Positions 56,721-64,000 of a stretch of 64,000 bases of DNA are shown here, piece after piece. The translations under genes were made by a program, and so were the position numbers. Where the stretch lies: contig JAFMOC010000059.1 of NCBI GenBank assembly GCA_019802505.1, positions 442,501 through 506,500 of the forward strand, written 5' to 3'. The notes beneath the pieces were generated by a model. The model was given only the letters and a program-made list of their open reading frames with translations, was not told the origin of the DNA and made no database searches. Position 1 is the first letter of the stretch; every line of letters begins with the position of its first letter. This DNA comes from Corydoras sp. C115. Lineage: Eukaryota; Chordata; Actinopteri; Siluriformes; Callichthyidae.

Positions 56721-57717
56721 ATAAAAATCCTTAAATGAGGTAAAACGTTTCTGAAACCAGAGTTACTGTAATATTAGCTTTCTGCCACTGGCTCCATGGC
56801 AGTTCACCATATGCTCGAAGAGACCACCCAAGCAGCAGAGCAACAAAACATGCCTTTCTTGTCAACAACTATTACTATTTACCCCTTTATCTCACTGAAG
56901 GGTTATTCTGATACACTGCATCTGTGACTTTCTTCCCGGCGTCTGACATTTTGACATTTTACTTGCTGTTGTCCAAGAAGCCCAGCAGTGCACTGAGTAA
57001 AGTCACTAGAATCGAAAGATTTCTTTTCATGACATGGTTAACACAACATAAGAACTGTATGCACTTGAAAATGACACTTAGTAGCCTGAACACAGAACCC
57101 ATTGACAAAATGTATGTGGAAATAAGGACCTCACTCTTCACTATATAACTCTGCTTAATTAGACAGCAACATTACTACTGAAGGTAAGGTAATAAACAGG
57201 TGCCCATGCCCATACTTTAGCCCATGCATGTTATAGCCTTCATGAAATTTATTGAGATCTATATGTAAAGTCCCCACATTGAATGAAAGCAAACATGTGT
57301 GTACATAGTAAGGGTTAGAGGAGAATAAGTGAAGCTTAGGAAAAAGTAGCATTTAAATGTCAAACTGCATAAAATTAAAGCACAAAGCTATACATTATAA
57401 TTTAAAGTGCTGAATAAAAAACAATTACAAAAACAACGCAGTATTTAAATACATAGATTTAAACATTTCTTGGAAATACTCACCCTGACAACAAATAAGT
57501 ATATAGGAAAAATTTTCCTGCAAAATAATGGATTTTTTTAGAACTTGACAGCTTGGTTTGTCACCCTACAAACCTTCCTATGATTGCAGTACAGCACCCG
57601 TTGTATTGTTCAAATGTCACAAAATGTCAAACCTGCTTTGTCAGAGAACGACAGACCTCGACATGTTCCAACATCTGTAGGTTCTGTAAGTAAAATGTTT
57701 AAAACTTCATTTACACT
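56721..57717. other. unique DNA
   Basis: No repeat or gene recognised. Overlapping frames at 56924-57148 show no domain. Confidence 0.45.
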
Positions 57718-58240
57718 ATCTGGACATACTGTAAGTATTGGGACACCTTCACATTACACCTACAGGAATGTTTATGATGTCCTATATTTGGTTAGTTCCC
57801 TCTTTTCAGCTTTAATAGCTTCCACTCATTTGAAAAATCTTTTCCCTCAGGTTTAAGAGTGTATTTGTGGAAATCATACAGAACAGCATTTCTCAGGTCA
57901 CTGATATGGGTTAAAAAGCCAGGCCTGGCAAACCTTGTTCCAATTTGTCCTAAAGGTATTGAATGGGGTTGGGGTCAGGGCTCTGTGAGTAGAGTTTTCT
58001 ACTGTGTTGCTTTGATTACCAAGGCATTTGACATACTTACTCTTTAGGACCCCACGAAGGTTTATATGCTCTTTACAAACCAACAAGAAGTGTCTCAAGA
58101 TGTCTCATCACCTCTGTGTTATTTAAGCAGCAACACCAGTGATTGGTGGCCAAGAATGGTTAGTGCTATTGTGTGCAGGGGAAACTATTATTTAGGTGAT
58201 ATGGAAGTTTTTTCTTTTTTTCTTTTATTTTCCAATAAAA
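57718..58240 (-). mobile_element. Tc1/mariner transposase relic
   Basis: The minus strand reads QSPDPNPIQYL, then a stop, then DKLEQGLPGLAF, a decayed Tc1 C-terminus (SPDLNPIEHLWDELE). AGTATTGGGACACCT near 57738 is the usual region just inside the element end. The part beyond 58100 resembles 27400-27470. Stops and frameshifts show it is dead. Confidence 0.85.
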
Positions 58241-58268
58241 ATTAAATAAAACCACCAAGAAGTGACCA

Positions 58269-58593
58269 TCCATCCATTATCTTCCACTTTATCCTCTACT
58301 AGGGTCACCAGGGGGGTACGGGCGCTGGGTAGATACACCCAGGACAGGGTGCCAATCTATCACTGGGAACACACTCACTCACATAGACACACACACAAAC
58401 ACACTCTGTATGGAGCAATTTGGAGAATTTAATTGACCTTGATTCATGTTTTTGGACTGTGGGAAGAAACCCGGAGAACCCGGAGGAAACCCAAGCGGAC
58501 ATGGGAGAACAAGTTCACCCAGATTGGGATTCGAACCGGGAATCCCTAATGCTGAGAGGCAAACATGCTAACCACTAAGCCACCGTGCCGCCC
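58269..58593 (-). mobile_element. V-SINE (group B)
   Basis: Perfect 14-bp TSD CCAAGAAGTGACCA (58255-58268 and 58594-58607). A deletion removes the TTCCCCATGCCCATCC block. Confidence 0.97.
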
Positions 58594-58794
58594 CCAAGAA
58601 GTGACCAATTACACATAAATGAACATTTACACTGATTACGGGAAACATGCCCCAGGCCGAGAAATAGCAAGTAATTAAAACAATAATAATACCAATCTCT
58701 TTGCTGATAAATTATTTTTTTTGTCTTTTGTAATAAGCACCATGTCACATATTTTGGAAATAAGCAACATGTCATATATGTAAACATGTAATTT

Positions 58795-58921
58795 TCATTC
58801 ATTTATTATCACCCGCTTTATCCTCTATTAGGGTCGCGGTGGGGTTCCCCATGCCCATCCAGAGGAGAATGTCTCGGGCGCTGGGCAGATACACCCAGGA
58901 CAGGGCGCCAATCCATCGCTG
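58795..58921 (-). mobile_element. V-SINE, 5'-truncated (group A)
   Basis: Only the 3' 127 bp, with perfect 12-bp TSD AACATGTAATTT (58783-58794 and 58922-58933). A clear case of target-primed 5' truncation. Confidence 0.96.
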
Positions 58922-58933
58922 AACATGTAATTT

Positions 58934-60281
58934 ATCCTTAAGTATTTTCCATTACAAGTCTTATCATCAAGCTAACCAAATCAGCAGGTACCTGAGGTCC
59001 TAGATATTTTGCTTCTCGTGTTGAGAGATATTGCAATGGAATAACCCTTAAAACTAACATTCAATTGCTTAAAGTATCTTTAGACGTGCTCTCCAGTTGT
59101 TGTGAAAGTAAGACAGCTCTATTACTCAGTTCAGTCTGAGGACGGTGAGTAAACCAGACACTCAGGTCAGCTTAGGGTGTCATTCTTATAGAATTGAGTT
59201 TACTTTTCCATGGGCAACCCAAAATATGTTTTACTTATTGTATTTCATGTCATATTTTTGACAACAGTTTTGACTTCACGTTTGTGGTCCACAGTCCATC
59301 CCTAGCTTGTTTAACACAACTTATATATTCTTCATCATCATCATCATGATCATGACCACATTTTGATTATAATAAATATTTATTCATATTAATAAAGAAT
59401 TTTATGTTTTAAAAACCTAAAATACAATCAGTAACAATAAAGCTGTTCACATTCTGCAACACAATAAGAATTGGGGACAGGATTTGTCAGACAGAGAAGT
59501 GGGTTTTAAAAACAGATTAAAATTATAGGCTACCATCAAGGTCCTGCTCTTGTCGATGCGGCGCTCTTCTCCTTTTGTTCCATGCTTTGCCTCTTTTTTA
59601 AATATCTGCCTACATAAGGAAGACACAATTAATCACCTAATGTGGCATTATCATTAACATCACCTAATGTCTCCATTTACATGATCTAATTTCCTGTTTT
59701 TGCCTCCCATTTACATGTTCCGCTCAATCACGACCTTGTGCCACATTGCCTTTATTCATGTTTTTCCCCTTTTGAAGATTAATGTGAATTTAATCTATTT
59801 TACATGACTGTCTGCATTGCTGTACCTGTAAAATGATTTTAGTATTTTTATACGTATACTCTGGCAGTGCAGCTTCAATAAAAGGCAAACACATATATGC
59901 AGGTTTGCAAGTTATGTCGAACCATTTGCCTGATAAAAACAGGAATTAATTTAATAAACTCTGATGAATAGAAAGCATGTTTGTTTGTAGAGCTTATTGC
60001 GGTTGTCATGTGAACACTGTCTGAAAATGTACTGTTTTCATTAGTAAATAATGTTTTTGTTGAATTTAATTTATTGCTGTTTAGTGGAGGCAGAAAAAAG
60101 GCCTTTACTTTAATTCTGATGTAAACACAGCCATGACAGCTTCATATGTACGGCAGGAATATAAAACCATGTTTTTATGAAATTTCATTGGATGTTGTGG
60201 ATCCAAGTGATTGACTTTATGATAGACCACCACATAATGTCCTATTTCACTCATAAGTTTGTGTCCAGTTTTTACAGATGA
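58934..60281. other. unique DNA, candidate conserved element
   Basis: 59545-59830 is repeat-free and rich in ATTA/TAAT cores. It contains the 12-mer ATCACCTAATGT twice (59632-59643 and 59659-59670). An (ATC)n tract lies at 59332-59350. No coding evidence. Confidence 0.4.
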
Positions 60282-60295
60282 GAATTTAAATGAAG

Positions 60296-60625
60296 GGCGG
60301 CACGGTGGCTTAGTGGTTAGCACGTTCTCCTCTCAGCTCTAGGGATTCCCAGTTCGAATCCCCATCTGGGTGGAGTTTCCATGTTCTCCCCGTGTCCGCG
60401 TGGGTTTCCTCCGGGTTCTCCGGTTTCCTCCCACAGTCCAAAAACATGGATCAAGTCAAGTATAGAGTGTGTGTTTGTGAGTGAGTGTGTGTGCCCAGTG
60501 ATGGATTGGCGCCCTGTCCTGGGTCTATCTCCCCAGCGCCCGAAACGTTCTCCCCATGATGTGCATGGGGAACCCCAACCGCGACCCTACTAGAGGATAA
60601 AGTGGGAGATAATGAATGAATGAAT
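60296..60625 (+). mobile_element. V-SINE, near full length (group A tail)
   Basis: 13-bp TSD GAATTTAAATGAA (60282-60294 and 60626-60638). Lacks about 30 bp of the AATTGCCCCATA region. Confidence 0.97.
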
Positions 60626-60638
60626 GAATTTAAATGAA

Positions 60639-61123
60639 ATACATATTGATCCTTGTATTAACCTTAATGAGATTAAATAATTCAAATTTTAAAGCACTGG
60701 ACTAATAAATAAACATGCAAAATGGTGTACTAGCAGCGTTGCGTGACTTTAAATACACTGTAGAAGGTAAACCATTCCGCTGGCAGCGTTATATGAGCTG
60801 TGATGTAGGGTTAGAGGATGACTAAGACAAACTGTCGAACTAAATATGAGCTACTGTGTCTGATTTTACAAGGCGAAGCAATGAAGTAAATGTGTCAAAT
60901 GGACTGCACAGTGAGTGAACACAGTGTAAAACCTTTTATTTTACAATGCGTCAATGTCTGACTCATTCATATCAGTGCAACACAAAGTAAAACACCACTA
61001 CCATGTCAATCTCATGCACGTAACAATTTCATAACACCTACATGATACCCTGTGTTTAGGGGTCCTTTCAATAGTGGAAACAAATCATTTTTTATATGAT
61101 TATATAAAATAAAATGTCTATCG
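60639..61123. other. unique DNA
   Basis: No repeat or gene recognised. Confidence 0.45.
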
Positions 61124-61158
61124 CTCTCTCTCTCTCTATATATATATATACATATACA
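61124..61158. repeat. (CT)n(TA)n microsatellite
   Basis: Short CT tract followed by a TA tract. Confidence 0.93.
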
Positions 61159-61480
61159 CACACGTGGCTTATTGGTTAGCACGTTCGCCTCTCAGCGCTA
61201 GTGATTCCTAATATGGGTCGAGTTTCCATGTTCTCCCCATGTCAGCGTGGGTTTCCTCCATGTTCTCCGGTTTCCACTCACAGTCCGAATCCATGGATCA
61301 AGGTCATTTGAATTCTCCATATTGCCCCATATAGAGTTTGTTTGTGTGTATGCCTGTGTGAGCGAGTGTGTGCCCAGCGATAGATTGGTGCCCTGTCCTG
61401 GGTGTATCTGCCCAGCACCCGAAACGTTCTCCCCTGTGACCCTAGTAGAGAACGACGCCAGAAGATAATGGATGGATGAA
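61159..61480 (+). mobile_element. V-SINE
   Basis: Begins in box A (ACGTGGCTTATTGG). Box B is deleted. Core present; (ATGG) tail. Confidence 0.93.
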
Positions 61481-61789
61481 TATATGCACACAAACAGGTG
61501 GACAACAGTCTGTAATTGTAGAACTCCAAAGTCCTATATATAAATAAACAGCACATTTCTTTGGCTCCTGTGCCACTCACTCAGGTAACAGTTCCAAGCA
61601 GGAATCAAACCCAGAACCTTCTGTGATGCAGAAATGCAAGACACAGTACCAGTACATACAGTAAATTAAATCTAGTATACACAAATTAATATAATTTCTG
61701 TATAATATAATGTAATGTAATATAATATTAGTATAAGACCAGATGTCCACAATCAAATATCAGATACATATTATTTGTGTTTGGTAGTA
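61481..61789. other. unique DNA with possible SINE scrap
   Basis: GGAATCAAACCCAGAACCTT near 61600 could be a reversed box B of an old SINE. Nothing else recognised. Confidence 0.35.
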
Positions 61790-62700
61790 AACCTTTAGAT
61801 GCATAGATTGTAAAAGAGATCTGGGATGTTGACCTGACATTTCTTTGTGATCTTTAAGTCTTCAACATTGACTTCCAAAAATATCCACCATTGGTTAAAT
61901 AGAGATTGGGAATAAGAAAAGACCTATGGGAGATCTCTGAGGGACACAACCATAGTGGTGGATGAACTCTGTTTTCAGATAGTCACATCTCAGAAGCTGA
62001 TCGCTATTACCATTATAACAGACAAAATGCATGCCAGGAGAGAGCTGTACAAAAGCTAGAAGAGAAGTCTGTAGTGGCAAACCCTATCAAATGCTTCAGT
62101 GAGGTTAAAGAAAACGAAAACAATAATGGTGCCAAAGTCAGTGGGGAGAAGAGAATCATCAACTACCCTGATCAAAGCTGTCTCAGCTCTATGCAGCTGG
62201 CAAACCCAGAGTAAAGGGTTTTAAAAATGAGGTAGCCCTGTGATTGAGCTGCCACCTTTCTCTCCATCACTTGAAAGGTTTGGAGTTTTCTGCTGAGATT
62301 TAGAATGTAGAACATATATCTGGTTTATTCACAATCCGAGTGGCTGCAAAGTTAGAAAGGATGGAACAGTAACAATCACACAGCATCTATTTATTTTGAG
62401 ACTAAAGAAGAGAGAGGAGGCATTCAGTGTTTTGAGAGAAGTCATAAGGGAAGTATGTAATTGGCAAGATGTGATGTTAGATGTTGTTTAGTTACACAGG
62501 ATGTGAGAGAAGGCGGTGAGAGAGAAGGTAGAGAGACTTAATAGGTCTCAGAGGGACAACATCATGGATGGCACTCTGTGAGATGTTGCGGGATAGAAGA
62601 ATGGAGATAGAATTGATCATCATGGAATAACTGGTGGAAGAAGTTGCAAGGTCAACAAGGTCATTTGAAGCTGGTGCAGACATTCGTTAGTAGTTAGTGT
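61790..62700 (-). mobile_element. L2-type LINE reverse-transcriptase relic
   Basis: The minus strand reads FFNLTEAFDRVCHYRLLF (family LSAAFDTVNHxILL, about 62058-62112) and, in another frame, GCVPQRSPIGLFLFPISI (GVPQGSVLGPLLFxLYI, about 61895-61950). These are successive reverse-transcriptase motifs. Frameshifts and stops are frequent. The upstream limit near 62700 is approximate. The YADD motif would lie further downstream and is not found. Confidence 0.8.
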
Positions 62701-64000
62701 GGAACAAATTTAGATTTACCGCTTCTTTATTAAATTAAATAACATTGAAAGAATGTGTGGATCCAATATATTGGTATAAGAATAGTCTCACAATTCAAAA
62801 TTCAAATGAAAAAAATACTTAAATCTTAAATCATAAGTTAACACAACTATGCTAAAATAATAACAATTTTAATTTTATCTATCAGATTTATTAAATTTAT
62901 ACACAAAGTAACTCTTTAAACTCAGTTGCATTAATTGTTTTTTTTATATTGTATTTAAATCCATTATTATGTTCCATATGTACCATTTAATGTTCCATAC
63001 TTGTTAACATTCCCAGGCCATTGTAAGAGAATCTCCGTCCTCCCAAAGGATTCTTTCTAGATAGGATTTTTTTTTTGTCTTTCTTTTTTAAATCTCCCTT
63101 ATATTGTTTCAGTAAATCCCTGAATCACCAGAGACCGGTTCAATTTATTATTCAGTTGACTGTGCTGTGCTGCTAACAAAAGTTTACTCTTATAAATGTT
63201 TGAAAAATAGTATTTGGGCCTTGCAAACATTTTTTTCCCTAATTTTTTTAAGTACAGTTCCATGACCAAACACTATAATTACTACTCAGAATTATGTACG
63301 TTATGCATAAATATGCATATGGCATTATAAAATCGTGCAATGTTTAGCTTGTTAAAAAAAAAAAAAAAAAAAAACATCTTAATGAAGAACTGAAAGAAAG
63401 AGTGACAGATTTACTGTAAGGTGACTGGAGAATAAACCTGAAAGAAGAACCTTGCTCCAGCAGGGATCATGGACCCCAGCCTCCTCTGAGCAACAACAGA
63501 TGGGATGGTCCTTATATGATTTTCCATTTCATGTTTCATGGGTTTGCTTGCACATCATTTACTGAGCTTACACAGGGAATTCAGCGAAACAATGGGGAAA
63601 AAATGAGGCACCAACTCAGGAAGACTTTAAACACTTTAATTACGAAATGCAAAAAAGTGCCAGTGACAGCTGAACTATTTTCGGTTTATCAATCACACTT
63701 TGATTTAAATCCGTAACATTATATTTGAAGTGCAAAGTGAATTTTGAAATAATTATGTGTGATAATAATGTTTCTAAAAATAAAAAATAGCTTGTTGCAA
63801 TATCTTGGAAAATCTTAATTAATAATTACTTTTAAATCTATATTTTATAAAGCATATTATTCAAGAACTTGGTATAACCTTCACGGTCTAAAAAGCAGGC
63901 CAACCACAAAAGCTCATTGACCATGTAGGACAGACTTTAGTCACTGAAGCAACCAAGAGGTTAAAGGTACGACAGATTGGAGAATTTGTTCACAGCACAG
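62701..64000. other. unique DNA
   Basis: AT-rich with a poly(A) run at 63354-63374. No repeat family or gene recognised. A 66-codon frame (63516-63716) lacks domains. Confidence 0.45.
63354..63374. repeat. poly(A) tract
   Basis: 21 A. Confidence 0.9.

Noticed and set aside
61895..62080. Host gene encoded on the minus strand
   Set aside because: GCVPQRSPIGLFLFPISI is a decayed L2 reverse-transcriptase motif, and stops and frameshifts surround it.

Overview
The window reads as non-coding DNA from a teleost fish, probably an otophysan (catfish, characin or knifefish type). The lineage is an inference from the repeats. The commonest repeat is a tRNA-headed SINE whose body is the fish V-SINE core (zebrafish DANA/Mermaid relatives). 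L2-type LINE ends, L2-tailed tRNA SINEs, Tc1/mariner relics, MITEs and long CA/AT microsatellites complete the picture. AT content is high throughout. I found no convincing host exon, no tRNA or rRNA gene and no CRISPR array. Most open frames lie inside SINEs or microsatellites.

Layout: about 55 V-SINE copies or pieces lie in both orientations and by my rough estimate fill about a quarter of the window. Many are near full length (320-360 bp) with 10-16 bp target-site duplications (TSDs). 0-10 kb: V-SINEs, a self-nested hairpin repeat (about 3.0-3.6 kb), a Tc1 relic, two dispersed duplications. 10-23 kb: V-SINEs, a TIR-bearing MITE (13.7 kb), an L2 LINE 3' end (15.4 kb), a hAT-like MITE (18 kb). 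23-26.5 kb: almost repeat-free. 26.5-34 kb: dense V-SINEs, two Tc1 relics, a tRNA SINE nested in a V-SINE, and two V-SINEs sharing one target site. 34-41 kb: mostly unique DNA with large AT/CA microsatellites. 41-50 kb: a tandem duplication split by a V-SINE, a V-SINE array, an L2 end, nested V-SINEs. 50-64 kb: the second MITE copy, a trinucleotide-rich block, L2-tailed SINEs, a V-SINE dimer, a Tc1 relic and an L2 reverse-transcriptase relic.

The elements relate to one another as parasites and hosts. The tRNA SINEs carry the same 3' stem-loop tail as the L2 LINEs, so L2 machinery probably moved them. The V-SINEs fall into two tail-linked groups: A with (ATGA)n tails and B with (ATGG)n tails. 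In at least one nested case an A copy sits inside a B copy. Between the repeats lie several unique stretches that could be conserved non-coding elements, a guess that needs cross-species alignment. I see no evidence of a novel biochemical system. The most interesting signals are structural: a dimeric SINE, repeated use of one target site, SINEs between duplicated flanks, and an apparently undescribed MITE.
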